From the NCBI RefSeq assembly GCF_018860155.1, contig NZ_JAHKNI010000006.1, positions 186,001 through 250,000 on the forward strand: 64,000 nucleotides of DNA. Reading direction: 5' to 3'. This DNA comes from Nocardia albiluteola. Lineage in GTDB: Bacteria; Actinomycetota; Actinomycetes; Mycobacteriales; Mycobacteriaceae. The notes beneath the pieces are model-generated. The model was not told the origin of the DNA and made no database searches. It saw only the letters and a program-made list of their open reading frames with translations. Below are positions 36,241 through 45,420 of the stretch, in pieces. Position 1 is the first letter of the stretch. Each line of letters begins with the position of its first letter. The position numbers and the translations under genes were made by a program.

Positions 36241-36889
36241 AGCCGAGCACCGTGGCGACGATGCCGGAAAGGTAACCCAGGCGGGCGATTTCGGACGGAC
36301 GGAACTCCGGGCCGCCGGGTCGGCCGAGCATGAGTACCTTGCTGGTGTTGCCGAGCGGGGCGGCTGCCAGCTTGGTGTCCATGTCCTTCCAGATCTGGGG
36401 CACCCAGTCGGCCTCGCCGTCGAGGGACATCGGCTTCTCCAGCGGCATCCAGGGGGCCGTGGCCGCCTGGGTCTCTGGTGCGCTCTGGCTGCCCACCACC
36501 CGGAAGGCGCCCTGCGGGCCGATGTCGAGCACGGTGCTCCAGCCGACGCGCAGCACCCGCGGCACGCCGTCGACGAGCACCTGCAGCCGGTCGTCGCGGG
36601 CGCTGGCCACCTGGTCGATCAGCTCGAGTTCCCGGTGCGTGTCCAGCACGCCGGAATACGGCCGGAGGGAATCGACGCGGATGTCCTCGATCGATTCGGC
36701 GGCGGTGATCAACGTATCCGGCAGTGCGCCCGGGGTCACCTCCACGACGATGTCGTCGATCGCGTAACCAGCGCCGCGTTCGACGACATCGAGCGAGAGG
36801 ATATCCGCGCCTACCGACCCCAGGGCGAGGGCCAGCGATCCGAGACTTCCTGGGCGATCCGGAAGTTGCACGCGGAGCAAAAATGACAC
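36239..36889 (-). CDS. ACT domain amino acid-binding protein
   Basis: This 216-residue protein begins with a clear ACT domain (FLLRVQLPDRPGSLGSLALALGSVGADILSLDVVERG), the ligand-binding Gly-x-Leu loop included. A second domain of about 120 residues follows (VLDIGPQGAFRVVGSQSAPETQ). The start is GTG 36889 with GAAGGAA five bases upstream. It is divergent from gatC. Mycobacteria have a similar gene at this place beside ligA and gatC (Rv3013, from memory). An allosteric or signalling role is likely but no partner enzyme is visible. Confidence 0.85.
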   Translation of the reverse strand: MSFLLRVQLPDRPGSLGSLALALGSVGADILSLDVVERGAGYAIDDIVVEVTPGALPDTLITAAESIEDIRVDSLRPYSGVLDTHRELELIDQVASARDDRLQVLVDGVPRVLRVGWSTVLDIGPQGAFRVVGSQSAPETQAATAPWMPLEKPMSLDGEADWVPQIWKDMDTKLAAAPLGNTSKVLMLGRPGGPEFRPSEIARLGYLSGIVATVLG

Positions 36890-37175
36890 GTGCGTTCCTT
36901 CTTCCTGTGCGACCGAGACTTTCGGACGGGTACCCGTGCCTGGCCATCTTTACACTCGCGATGTGGGGTACACGAACCGATACATTCGCGGTGACGTATT
37001 CCACTGGCATTGTCGGCCGAATCCGGTCGTTCGTGCCACCCGAACCAGGGGTGACTTTGAGCGGTCAACCCGGTGTCCGGCGGCGGACCGGCTCCTGTGC
37101 GCGCCGTTGGTGGCAGACTCGCTAGGCTGAACCTGCCGAACCTTATTGAACCCGCCCGCCGAAAGGGGTCCCGCG

Positions 37176-37472
37176 GTGCCCGCCATCTCCCGCGACGAGG
37201 TCGCACACCTCGCCCGGTTGTCCAGGCTCGCCCTGACCGATGAAGAGCTCGACCTGTATGCGGGTCAGCTGGATTCGATCCTGAGCCACGTCCAGGTGAT
37301 CTCCCAGGTCGCCGCCGACGTCCCGGCCACCGCGTCGCCGAATCCGACCACGAACGTGACCCGCGCCGATGTGCCGGTGGCGTGCTTGAGCCCCGAGCAG
37401 GCGTTGTCGGGCGCGCCCGCGGTGGACGAGCAGCGGTTCCTGGTTCCCCAGATCCTGGGAGAGGGCGAATGA
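37176..37472 (+). CDS. gatC: Asp-tRNA(Asn)/Glu-tRNA(Gln) amidotransferase subunit C
   Basis: This 98-residue subunit of the amidotransferase clamps GatA to GatB. The family start [33 protein letters not shown] is intact, and the C-terminal extended segment contains [24 protein letters not shown] precedes GTG 37176. The stop overlaps the gatA start (ATGA). GatB is encoded more than 20 kb downstream (59143). Confidence 0.94.
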   Translation: MPAISRDEVAHLARLSRLALTDEELDLYAGQLDSILSHVQVISQVAADVPATASPNPTTNVTRADVPVACLSPEQALSGAPAVDEQRFLVPQILGEGE

Positions 37473-38938
37473 CCGAGCTGACCCGGCTGTCCGCGGCCGA
37501 ACTGGCCGAGAAGATCCACTCGCGTGAGGTCTCCTCGGTGCAGGTCACCGAGGCGCATCTGCAGCGCATCGCGGAGGTCGACGGCGAGCTCAACGCGTTC
37601 CTGCACGTCGCGGGCGAGCAGGCGTTGCTCACCGCGGCCGAGGTGGACCGGGCGATCGCGGCCGGGACCGTCGCCTCACCGCTGGCGGGTGTTCCGCTGG
37701 CGCTCAAGGATGTCTTCACCACCACCGACATGCCCACCACCTGCGGATCGAAGATCCTCGAGGGCTGGGTATCGCCGTACGACGCGACGGTGACCGCCAA
37801 GCTCCGCGCGGCCGGTATCCCGATCGTCGGCAAGACCAATATGGACGAGTTCGCGATGGGCTCGTCGACGGAGAACTCCGCGTACGGCCCGACCCGCAAC
37901 CCGTGGGACACCGAGCGCATTCCCGGCGGATCGGGCGGCGGTTCGGCGGCCGCGCTCGCCTCGTACCAGGCGCCGCTGGCCATCGGCACCGACACCGGCG
38001 GATCCATCCGCCAGCCCGCCGCGGTCACCGCGACCGTCGGCACCAAGCCCACCTACGGCACGGTGTCGCGGTACGGGCTCGTCGCGTGCGCGTCGTCGCT
38101 GGACCAGGGCGGCCCGTGCGGCCGCACGGTGCTCGACACAGCCCTGCTGCACGAGGTGATCGCGGGCTACGATCCGCGCGATTCCACCTCGCGCAATGTG
38201 CCCGTCCCGGATGTCGTCGCCGCGGCCCGGCAGGGGGCGCAGGGCGATCTGCGCGGCCTGAAGGTCGGCGTGGTGAAGGAGCTGCATTCGGACAGCTACC
38301 AGCCGGGCGTCATCGCTTCCTTCGACGCGGCGGTGGCCGCGCTGAAGGATCTCGGCGCGGACGTCGTCGAGGTGTCGTGCCCGAACTTCGAGCACGCGCT
38401 GCCCGCCTACTACCTGATCCTGCCGAGCGAGGTGTCCTCGAACCTGGCGCGCTTCGACGCGATGCGCTACGGCCTGCGGGTCGCCGACGACGGCCGCCAC
38501 AGCGCGGAACAGGTGATGGCGGCCACCCGCGAGGCCGGGTTCGGTCCGGAGGTCAAGCGCCGCATCATGATCGGCACCTACGCGCTCTCGGCCGGCTACT
38601 ACGACGCCTTCTACGGTCAGGCGCTCAAGGTGCGCACCCTGATCGCGCAGGACTTCGACCGGGCCTACGAGCAGGTCGATGTGCTGGTGTCGCCCACCAG
38701 CCCGTTCACCCCGTGGAAGCTGGGGGAGAAGGTCAACGATCCGCTGGCGATGTACCTGTCGGACCTGTGCACGCTGCCGACCAACCTGGCCGGTCACTGC
38801 GCGATGTCGGTCCCGTCGGGGCTGAGTAAGGACGACGGACTGCCGGTCGGGTTGCAGATCATGGCGCCCGCACTGGCCGACGATCGGCTGTATCGGGTGG
38901 GTGCGGCGTACGAGGCCGCCCGCGGCCCGATCGCCTAG
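37469..38938 (+). CDS. gatA: Asp-tRNA(Asn)/Glu-tRNA(Gln) amidotransferase subunit A
   Basis: This 489-residue amidase-signature enzyme hydrolyses glutamine and channels ammonia to GatB. The Ser-cisSer-Lys triad is visible: Lys80 in [10 protein letters not shown], the Ser loop [13 protein letters not shown], and the nucleophile Ser in [33 protein letters not shown] is the GatA-specific block. It overlaps gatC by 4 bases and is followed 17 bases later by a strong terminator hairpin. Confidence 0.96.
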   Translation: MTELTRLSAAELAEKIHSREVSSVQVTEAHLQRIAEVDGELNAFLHVAGEQALLTAAEVDRAIAAGTVASPLAGVPLALKDVFTTTDMPTTCGSKILEGWVSPYDATVTAKLRAAGIPIVGKTNMDEFAMGSSTENSAYGPTRNPWDTERIPGGSGGGSAAALASYQAPLAIGTDTGGSIRQPAAVTATVGTKPTYGTVSRYGLVACASSLDQGGPCGRTVLDTALLHEVIAGYDPRDSTSRNVPVPDVVAAARQGAQGDLRGLKVGVVKELHSDSYQPGVIASFDAAVAALKDLGADVVEVSCPNFEHALPAYYLILPSEVSSNLARFDAMRYGLRVADDGRHSAEQVMAATREAGFGPEVKRRIMIGTYALSAGYYDAFYGQALKVRTLIAQDFDRAYEQVDVLVSPTSPFTPWKLGEKVNDPLAMYLSDLCTLPTNLAGHCAMSVPSGLSKDDGLPVGLQIMAPALADDRLYRVGAAYEAARGPIA

Positions 38939-38955
38939 AGAGCACAACACGACAG

Positions 38956-38985
38956 GGAACGCCGGGACGCAGGTCCCGGCGTTCC
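38956..38985. terminator. Strong bidirectional terminator after gatA
   Basis: GGAACGCCGGGAC (38956-38968) pairs perfectly with GTCCCGGCGTTCC (38973-38985) around a GCAG loop. The flanks AGCACAACA and TGTTGTGCT extend the pairing beyond a small bulge. It separates gatA from the convergent hydrolase gene. The remaining bases to 39276 hold no recognisable gene. Confidence 0.8.
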
Positions 38986-39276
38986 TGTTGTGCTTGGTGT
39001 GCGATGCACGCGGGGTCGTCGCCGGATATGAGGCGAGCAGCACGTCGATGATCGGTTGACCGAGGTTCCCCGGGGCTGTGCGCAACTGCGCGAAAGTGCG
39101 CTGTCCACAGGTGGATACGCATGTGAATAGGGCCCTTCCGATATTGCCGGGTGTGCGCACACTGTGTTGGCAAGTTGTGGGCAACTTGTCGAGAATCCGG
39201 TCGTGACGGCGCGAATTCGGTTGTCCCCATGGGTGGACAGCTATGTGAACGGCCGCCGGGTGAGATGTGCGAGTTG

Positions 39277-40647
39277 TCAACAGCCGCCCAACGCGGTGCC
39301 CTGATCGATGCCGTATCGGTGCCCGTGGCCGGGCGGTGTGGACAGGGCCGACAGCAGATCCGCGCTGGTCTGGACGAATGTGACGAACGGGACCCATTGT
39401 GGGTGTGGGGCATCCGGGCGCACGCCGGTGAGATCGGGTGCTCGCCACAGCAGTTCGGGCGACCACTGCACGACCGGATCGGACGAATTGGCCAGAACCG
39501 TCGCGCCGGAGCGATGTACACGATCGGCCGGCGGACCCGCCCACAGCGCCGCGCAGGCGCGGCGCCGCTGATCGGCGTCGTCGGTGAACACCGCGCTGCC
39601 CGCGGTCGCACCGAGGCTCTGCCCGTAGATGTACAGGTGCGGTGGATGTTTCAGCCCGGACAGGCGGTGTTCGAGCGCGCTGAACAAGGCCCGTTGGGAT
39701 AGCTCGGCCGTTCGGCGGTCGAACAGGAAACTCATCCAGCTCGGGGTGTCGGTGTATTGCAGGGCGACCATCGCCACGTTGCCACCGAACCGCCGGCTCA
39801 TCCCGGTCGCCGCGTTCGCGTCGACCCAACCCGAGCCGGTCGGCACCATGACCACGATATTTCCCCGGCTCAGCCCGCCCGAGTGCTCCAGCTCGCGCAT
39901 CGCCAGGGCGACACGGGAATCCAGGTCCGGCGCCGATTCCAGGCCGGCATACACCCGGATCGCGCGGCCGGGCCCGGACATGAATCTGCGGCCCTCGCTA
40001 CCCAGGGACGACCAGTTCATCGCCGGTCCGGTCCGGTCCGCCGCCGTCAAGGAGACAGCCTGCGGCCCAGTGGGATCGGCCGCGGCCCGCGCGGGGCGCT
40101 GCGACCCGGTCAGCGTGGGCAGCAGGGCCAGGGGCACCGCGAGCGCCGCGACCAGCGCCACGCTGAGGCCGCGGGCCCGGCGCACTCGGCGTGTCGCCCA
40201 CCGTATTCCGCCGCACACGCCGATCAGGGTGGCCGCGACCAGGGTCGCGCCGACTGCGCATTCCAGCCAGTAGAGAAGGCCGGCGTGCGGGAAGCCCATG
40301 GCCGTCCGCAACCGGTTCTGCCATCGCCAGGCCTGCGCCACGGCGGCGGCCACGACCAGCGCGCAGCCGGCCAGGATCGGGATCCGCAGCCGCCGATCGG
40401 GATCGAAGGGGCCACGTCGCAGCAGCATTCGCAGCAGGCCGCCGGCTCCGACTGCGAGCGCGACGAGCACCCCGGTGAGCAGTCCCTGTGCGGTCGGTGT
40501 GCGCGGCAGCAGACCGGGCGCGAGCGAGACGGCGACGCCGAGAGTGACCGCGATCGCGGCGCCGGTGCCCGGGCGGCGAGGTGCGGCCGTTTCCAGCTCG
40601 TCATTTTCGGAGCTGTGCTCGGAAGAGTCTGCCAATACTCTGGTCAT
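39277..40647 (-). CDS. Membrane alpha/beta-hydrolase (Abhydrolase_9 type with N-terminal membrane domain)
   Basis: This is a 456-residue protein. The first roughly 190 residues hold four or five membrane helices (TGAAIAVTLGVAVSLAPGLLP, GLLTGVLVALAVGAGGLL, ILAGCALVVAAAVAQAW, ARGLSVALVAALAVPLALLP). The C-terminal half is an extracytoplasmic alpha/beta hydrolase with the nucleophile elbow GQSLG (YIYGQSLGATAGSAVF). This matches the Abhydrolase_9_N plus Abhydrolase_9 arrangement found in Actinobacteria, whose substrates are unknown. The ATG at 40647 has AGGAA seven bases upstream. The frame continues open to 41775 but runs antisense to the next gene and is rejected. Confidence 0.85.
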   Translation of the reverse strand: MTRVLADSSEHSSENDELETAAPRRPGTGAAIAVTLGVAVSLAPGLLPRTPTAQGLLTGVLVALAVGAGGLLRMLLRRGPFDPDRRLRIPILAGCALVVAAAVAQAWRWQNRLRTAMGFPHAGLLYWLECAVGATLVAATLIGVCGGIRWATRRVRRARGLSVALVAALAVPLALLPTLTGSQRPARAAADPTGPQAVSLTAADRTGPAMNWSSLGSEGRRFMSGPGRAIRVYAGLESAPDLDSRVALAMRELEHSGGLSRGNIVVMVPTGSGWVDANAATGMSRRFGGNVAMVALQYTDTPSWMSFLFDRRTAELSQRALFSALEHRLSGLKHPPHLYIYGQSLGATAGSAVFTDDADQRRRACAALWAGPPADRVHRSGATVLANSSDPVVQWSPELLWRAPDLTGVRPDAPHPQWVPFVTFVQTSADLLSALSTPPGHGHRYGIDQGTALGGC

Positions 40648-40745
40648 CGAAAGTTCCTGTAATCGTGACGAATACGACGTTTCATGCGTGCGCGGCAGCC
40701 GTGCGACCGCCCGGGAGCGACCGGTCCGATCCGCGCCTGCAGCGG

Positions 40746-41834
40746 TCATCGCTGGTACTTCCGACTCGCGCCGGAGGCCGTGACGCGCTGGCGCTTGCGG
40801 CGCACGAGTTCCACCGTGAGCAGGGCCAGCGCCGCGAGCACCAGGGATGCGGGTGCGCCGACGGCCAGCAGCTGGTGGCCGAGCCGCTGGCCGGACAGCC
40901 GGGCGCCGAACAGGTACTCGGGCCGGGGCGCCGCATAGTTCTGGCGGCGCGAGTTCAGGTCCACCGCAGTACTCGCGACACTCGCCATGACCTGGCAACG
41001 TCCCTGGTCCAGGCCGTGCCGGTGATCGCAGGCGGCATGCATGCGCCGATCCAGCACGGCGTCGACGGCCTGCCGCGCCCACGGGCCCAGCGGCCTGCCG
41101 CGATCGTCGGCGTAGCGCAACATGTCGTAGCCGAGGTCGTGCGCCTGGCACGCGGTGGCGAATTCGGCAGGGAGCGGCACGGGGGACGAGCAGGCGCCCA
41201 ACGGATCCACCAGCAATCCGCCGCGGACCACCGGCCGATACCCGTGCTCCGCGGCGAACCCCGCCGGAATCTCCACCGCCGCCGGATGCGCTCCGGTCAG
41301 CTCCACCACCGCGGCCCGCGCCGCCGGATCCTCGCCACCACCACCCGACGTCGCAGCCGAAACCGGTTGTGCCACCGCGAGAACCGACACCGCGGCGACC
41401 GCCGCCACGAATGCCCCCGCCCACCACCGGCCCGCCCGTCCGCCCTGCTCGGGCTCGGACCCTGTCGACGGCGCGGGCGATGGTCCCGGCACCTGGTGAA
41501 ACGCCGCGCCGGTGTCGCCAGGCGCCGCCACATCGCCGTCGGATTCTCGCGTGTTCTCGGTGAACTCGCACTCGTCCGGCAATTGCCTGACATGCTCCGT
41601 GGATTCGCACTCGGTGCCGCGCCGTGTATCGGGTGCGGATCTGTCGGCCGAGCGCGATTGCCGAGTAACGTGATCGGCGACATCCTCGGCGGTGACCGCC
41701 CCTTCCTCGGCTGCGGAGGCCGACCACACAGCGTTCGGGGACTCGCACCCGGGGCGGGGCGCGTCCGTGCGACACGGGGGCCGGTGAGTCGGGACAGGGT
41801 CGGCGGGTGGGACCGGGATGGGGGACTCACTCAT
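40746..41834 (-). CDS. Membrane-anchored prokaryotic phospholipase A2-like protein
   Basis: This 362-residue protein has a Pro/Ser/Asp-rich cytoplasmic N-terminal 125 residues, then a membrane segment (AGAFVAAVAAVSVLAVAQPVSAA). The extracytoplasmic domain carries CQAHDLGYDMLRY, the CxxHDxxY signature of phospholipase A2 with catalytic His-Asp. Several cysteines (ACSSP, ATACQ, HAACDH, GRCQ) may form disulfides as in bacterial PLA2. A second hydrophobic helix (GAPASLVLAALALLTVELV) near the C-terminus and a basic tail suggest two-pass anchoring. It lies 98 bases upstream of, and in the same direction as, the membrane hydrolase, hinting at a joint lipid-related role. The exact N-terminal start is uncertain. 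Confidence 0.75.
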   Translation of the reverse strand: MSESPIPVPPADPVPTHRPPCRTDAPRPGCESPNAVWSASAAEEGAVTAEDVADHVTRQSRSADRSAPDTRRGTECESTEHVRQLPDECEFTENTRESDGDVAAPGDTGAAFHQVPGPSPAPSTGSEPEQGGRAGRWWAGAFVAAVAAVSVLAVAQPVSAATSGGGGEDPAARAAVVELTGAHPAAVEIPAGFAAEHGYRPVVRGGLLVDPLGACSSPVPLPAEFATACQAHDLGYDMLRYADDRGRPLGPWARQAVDAVLDRRMHAACDHRHGLDQGRCQVMASVASTAVDLNSRRQNYAAPRPEYLFGARLSGQRLGHQLLAVGAPASLVLAALALLTVELVRRKRQRVTASGASRKYQR

Positions 41835-41988
41835 GGTGCCGACGGTAGGAATCGGCGACGGAATCGGGCCTCACGCTGGGGATCTGTTTGTGGGCGGGTG
41901 TGGCGGGGGAGGCGTTGGCGCACCCCGTACCGGGGTAGGGGGTGGGAATTCACCCGGGGGTATGACGGCGGGGGCGCGCTCGGATTCC

Positions 41989-41994
41989 TACTGT
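41989..41994 (+). promoter_or_regulatory. -10 element of histidine kinase, leaderless arrangement
   Basis: TACTGT is followed by 7 bases and then the ATG at 42002. No ribosome binding site is present, so the transcript would start at or next to the A of ATG. Confidence 0.5.
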
Positions 41995-42001
41995 CTTAGC
42001 T

Positions 42002-43285
42002 ATGGCTCGGATGACGCGCTCGGCGCGGACGGTGGCACGCACGGCACGTGACCCGCGGCAGGCGCAGCAGGCATTCGATGTGGTCGTCGGCGTCGTGACC
42101 GCGATCCTGTTCGCGGTGGCGTGGCCGACGCTGCACATCACCCATCAGGTGCCCGCGGCCGCGCAGCCGTTCATCGCCGGGCTCGCGGTGTTCCCGCTGG
42201 TGCTCATACGCGTGAATCCGGCCCTGGGATGGGCGATCTCGGCGGGCTCGGCACTGCTGATCGCCCTGGCGATCCCGCATCAGCCGAACAACCACCTGCC
42301 GTTCCAGGTCGTGCACATCCTGGTGTTCTTCCCGCTGCTGTTCGCCGTCGCGATCCGCGCGCAGATGCAGATCGTGGTGGTGGCCTGGGTGTCCTCCTCG
42401 CTGCTGTTCGCCACCACGATGGCCGCCACCGGCGATTCGTTCGCCTCCTCGGCCTTCGGCTGGCCGATCGCGATGACCGGACTGGTGCTGTTCGGGCTGC
42501 TGGTGCGCTGGCTCGTGCTCTCGCGGCGGGCACTGGTCGAACAGGAGGAGGTCAACGAGCTCGAGCGGGCGCGCCGGGCGGTGCTCGAGGAGAAGGCCCG
42601 CATCGCCCGCGACCTGCACGACGTCGTCGCGCATCACATGTCGATGGTCGTGGTGCAGGCGCAGACCGCGCCCTATCGGGTCGAGGGCGTCTCACCGGCG
42701 GCGCGAGCGGAATTCGAGTCGATCGGCGCGTCCGCGCGCGAGGCTCTCAACGAGATCCGCAGCATGCTGGGGGTTTTGCGCAGCGACGGACAGTTGCCCG
42801 ATCATGCGCCCCAGCCTGTGGCGGCCGATGTGCTCGCGCTGCTCGAGGGTGTGCGTCGCGCCGGCGTGCCGATCGACTGGTCGATCGACGGTGTGCTGCA
42901 CGAGATTCCGGACACCATCGGTCTAGCGTTGTATCGCATTGTGCAGGAGTCGCTGTCGAACGCGTCGCGCCATGCGCCGGGCGCACCGGTTCACACGAGC
43001 ATGGCGGTGCGCGTCGGCATCGTGGAGCTGGTGGTCACCAATGGCCCTGGTACGAGCGGAATCCGGGATTGTCCCGAGGCCGATACCGCGCCCGGCACGG
43101 CCGACGGATCGGCGAACGGTACGGGCATTTCGGGCATGCGCGCCCGTGCGGAGGCCATCGGCGGCACCCTCACCGCGAGCCCCACGACGGAGGGTGGTTT
43201 CCGGGTCCGCGCGTTGTTGCCCCTGGCCCAGGCGTCGTCGAACGATGCCATCGCCGCTGCGGTCAACCCACCGACCCTGCCGTAA
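42002..43285 (+). CDS. Sensor histidine kinase (NarL-type HisKA_3 family)
   Basis: This 427-residue membrane sensor has about six hydrophobic segments in residues 20-160 (VVVGVVTAILFAVAWPTLHI and others), a short coiled region (LVEQEEVNELERARRAVLEEKA), then the HisKA_3 dimerisation/phosphorylation box with His in ARIARDLHDVVAHHMSMVVVQAQ. The ATPase N box is LYRIVQESLSNASRHAP and the G box is GTGISGMRARAEAIGG. Its likely partner is the LuxR-type regulator at 44699, separated by a repeat region and uppP. The signal is unknown. The membrane domain without a large extracellular loop suggests envelope-stress sensing. Confidence 0.9.
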   Translation: MARMTRSARTVARTARDPRQAQQAFDVVVGVVTAILFAVAWPTLHITHQVPAAAQPFIAGLAVFPLVLIRVNPALGWAISAGSALLIALAIPHQPNNHLPFQVVHILVFFPLLFAVAIRAQMQIVVVAWVSSSLLFATTMAATGDSFASSAFGWPIAMTGLVLFGLLVRWLVLSRRALVEQEEVNELERARRAVLEEKARIARDLHDVVAHHMSMVVVQAQTAPYRVEGVSPAARAEFESIGASAREALNEIRSMLGVLRSDGQLPDHAPQPVAADVLALLEGVRRAGVPIDWSIDGVLHEIPDTIGLALYRIVQESLSNASRHAPGAPVHTSMAVRVGIVELVVTNGPGTSGIRDCPEADTAPGTADGSANGTGISGMRARAEAIGGTLTASPTTEGGFRVRALLPLAQASSNDAIAAAVNPPTLP

Positions 43286-43314
43286 CGTACGCACCTTGGC
43301 ATCCGCGACGGTCG

Positions 43315-43591
43315 CCGATGCCGTTGCTGGATTTCCACACTGCGTCGATGTCGACGCGCGCCGACCCCTGGTCTGCCGTGCGTGCTGTTGGCGCTCGGGT
43401 CGGTGGAGCGCGCCTGCGCGGCGGGAGGTGAGCGGTCGCGCGCACCGGAGCCCAATGGCCGATGCCGGATCTCCACACTGCGTCGATGTCGACGCGCGCC
43501 GACTCCAGGTCCGCCGTGTGTGCTGTTGGCGCTCGGGTCGGTGGAGCGCGCGATGTGTGTCGGGAGGTGATCGGTCGCGCGCACCGGAGCG
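43315..43591. repeat. Imperfect tandem duplication, two units of about 139 bp
   Basis: Unit 1 (43315-43452) and unit 2 (43459-43591) share long identical blocks, for example CCACACTGCGTCGATGTCGA (43335 and 43473) and CTGTTGGCGCTCGGGTCGGT (43385 and 43523). The period is 138-139 bp and the two copies differ by substitutions and small indels. The region between the histidine kinase and uppP (43286-43698) encodes no recognisable protein. Confidence 0.8.
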
Positions 43592-43698
43592 CGACCGCCG
43601 CTGGTCCGACGCGCGTGCCGGTGTGCGTCGTACCGGCTCGCGACCCCGCACCGGAACTGGTGCGGCGCATCGGGCGCACACATGCGAGACTCGTGGCG

Positions 43699-44691
43699 AT
43701 GCTCACCTACATCCAAGCCATCGTGATCGGTGCGTTGCAAGGCGTGACCGAGTTGTTCCCCATCTCCAGCCTCGGCCACTCCGTGCTGGTCCCGGCGTGG
43801 ATCGGCGGCACGTGGGAGAAGCTGGTCACCGACGGCGATGCCAAGAACGGCACGCCGTATCTGGCGTTCGTGGTCGCCCTGCACGTCGCGACGGCGCTGG
43901 CCCTGCTCGGGTACTACTGGCGCGATTGGCGCGACATCATCATCGGATTCGTCCAGACGCTGCGTACCCGCCGCATCGAGACCTCCGCGCAGCGGCTGGC
44001 ATGGCTCATCGTCGTCGCCACCATTCCCGTCGGCCTGCTGGGCCTGGCGCTGGAACATCCGCTGCGCACCCTGTTCGCCACACCCATCTACGCGAGCATC
44101 TTCCTCATGCTCAACGGCGTGGTGCTGATCGTGGGCGAGGGCATGAAGCGGCGCAATGCGCCGTCGCTGGCCGAATACGGGCGCCGGTTCGCCGAGGCGG
44201 AGGATCGGGCCGCGCGCCGGCACGGCGACTACGACGAGTACGACGAGTACGACGGCTACGACGAGTACGACGACGTCCACGAGGAGACCCACCTGGCCTC
44301 GGACGAGCGGCTCGCGGCCCTGAGCGTGAAGGACGCGCTCGGCATCGGCCTGGCCCAGTCCGGCGCGCTGCTGGCCGGATTCAGCCGCTCGGGTCTGACG
44401 ATGGTCGGCGGGCTGATGCGCGGCCTGGATCACGAGGACACCGCGAAGTTCGCCTTCCTGCTCGCCACCCCGGTCATTCTGGCCGCGGGTGTGCTGAAGA
44501 TGCCGGAGCTGTTGGGGCATCAGGGCGACGGTATCCGCGGGCAGGCGCTGGTCGGTGCGATCGTCGCCGGTGCGGCCGCCTGGCTGGCGGTGCGATTCCT
44601 GGAGCGGTTCTTCAAGACTCGCACCATGCTGCCGTTCGCGGTGTACTGCCTGATCGCGGGGCTGTTGTCGGTCATCAAGTTTGCCGTGTGA
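43699..44691 (+). CDS. uppP: Undecaprenyl-diphosphatase UppP (BacA)
   Basis: This 330-residue membrane enzyme dephosphorylates undecaprenyl (or decaprenyl) diphosphate for cell-wall lipid carrier recycling. Motif one is GALQGVTELFPISSLGHSVL with the catalytic Glu; motif two is LLAGFSRSGLTMVGGLMRGL with the essential Arg. Length exceeds the usual 270-280 residues. One reason is a cytoplasmic insert around residues 165-210 that contains a run of repeated Asp-Glu-Tyr (DYDEYDEYDGYDEYDD). The start ATG 43699 is preceded by GAGACT and 7 bases. The response regulator follows 7 bases after the stop, so uppP is probably co-transcribed with it. Confidence 0.93.
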   Translation: MLTYIQAIVIGALQGVTELFPISSLGHSVLVPAWIGGTWEKLVTDGDAKNGTPYLAFVVALHVATALALLGYYWRDWRDIIIGFVQTLRTRRIETSAQRLAWLIVVATIPVGLLGLALEHPLRTLFATPIYASIFLMLNGVVLIVGEGMKRRNAPSLAEYGRRFAEAEDRAARRHGDYDEYDEYDGYDEYDDVHEETHLASDERLAALSVKDALGIGLAQSGALLAGFSRSGLTMVGGLMRGLDHEDTAKFAFLLATPVILAAGVLKMPELLGHQGDGIRGQALVGAIVAGAAAWLAVRFLERFFKTRTMLPFAVYCLIAGLLSVIKFAV

Positions 44692-44698
44692 GGCGGAC

Positions 44699-45358
44699 GT
44701 GCCCATCACCGTCTTGATCGCCGACGACCAGGCGATGGTCCGGCAGGGCTTCGGGGCGCTGCTGGCCGCTCAGTCCGATATCAGCGTCGTCGGGGACGCG
44801 CCCAACGGCCGGGTCGCGGTCACCGAGGCCAAGCGGCTGCGCCCCGATGTGGTGCTGATGGACGTGCGTATGCCGGAGATGAACGGCCTGGACGCCGCCC
44901 GGGCCATCCTCGCGGCCGGATTCGACCCGCCCGTGCGGGTGCTGATGCTCACCACCTTCGACATCGACGACTACGTCTACGAGGCATTGAGTCTGGGCGC
45001 CAGCGGATTCCTGCTCAAGGACGCTCCCGCCGACGAATTGGTCCGGGCGGTGCGGGTCGTGTCCGAGGGGCAGGCGCTGCTGGCCCCGACCGTCACTCGC
45101 AGGCTCATCGCCGATGTCACCCGCCGCCGTGCCCGGCCCAAGCCGTCCCCGGCTCTGGACTCGCTCACCCCGCGCGAACGTGAGGTGCTCGAGCTCATCG
45201 CGCGGGGGATGTCCAACGCCGAGATCGCCAAGGCCCTATTCGTCGCCGAGCAGACCGTGAAAACCCATGTATCGAAGGTGTTTTCGAAGCTGGATCTGCG
45301 CGACCGCGCGCAGGCGGTGGTGCTGGCCTACGAATCGGGCCTGGTGACGCCGGGCTGA
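44699..45358 (+). CDS. LuxR/NarL-family response regulator
   Basis: This 219-residue two-component regulator has a receiver domain with acidic pocket (LIADDQAMVRQGF), phosphoacceptor Asp in VVLMDVRMPEMNGLDA, Thr/Ser switch (MLTTFDIDDYV), and Lys in GFLLKDAPADEL. The C-terminal LuxR helix-turn-helix is LTPREREVLELIARGMSNAEIAKALFVAEQTVKTHVSKVFSKLDLRDR. The GTG at 44699 has only AGGCGGA upstream. Its cognate kinase is probably the one at 42002. It could also serve cell-envelope genes such as uppP, with which it is co-transcribed. Confidence 0.92.
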   Translation: MPITVLIADDQAMVRQGFGALLAAQSDISVVGDAPNGRVAVTEAKRLRPDVVLMDVRMPEMNGLDAARAILAAGFDPPVRVLMLTTFDIDDYVYEALSLGASGFLLKDAPADELVRAVRVVSEGQALLAPTVTRRLIADVTRRRARPKPSPALDSLTPREREVLELIARGMSNAEIAKALFVAEQTVKTHVSKVFSKLDLRDRAQAVVLAYESGLVTPG

Positions 45359-45420
45359 GCAGGTCGGGTTCGAGTAGGATCGCGTGACGCGATGAGCCAC
45401 CGCTGGAAGGGGATCGTGAG

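Noticed and set aside
40648-41775. N-terminal extension of the membrane hydrolase
   Set aside because: The extra 375 residues overlap the phospholipase-like gene in another frame and are Arg/Gly-rich without similarity; ATG 40647 has a proper ribosome site.
43286-43698. Coding potential in the tandem repeat region
   Set aside because: All frames through it are Arg/Ala-rich and differ between the two copies because of indels; no family similarity or initiation signal.
44221-44286. Short GACGAGTAC repeats as a CRISPR-like array
   Set aside because: They are codon repeats inside uppP without spacers; no CRISPR array or cas gene is present.
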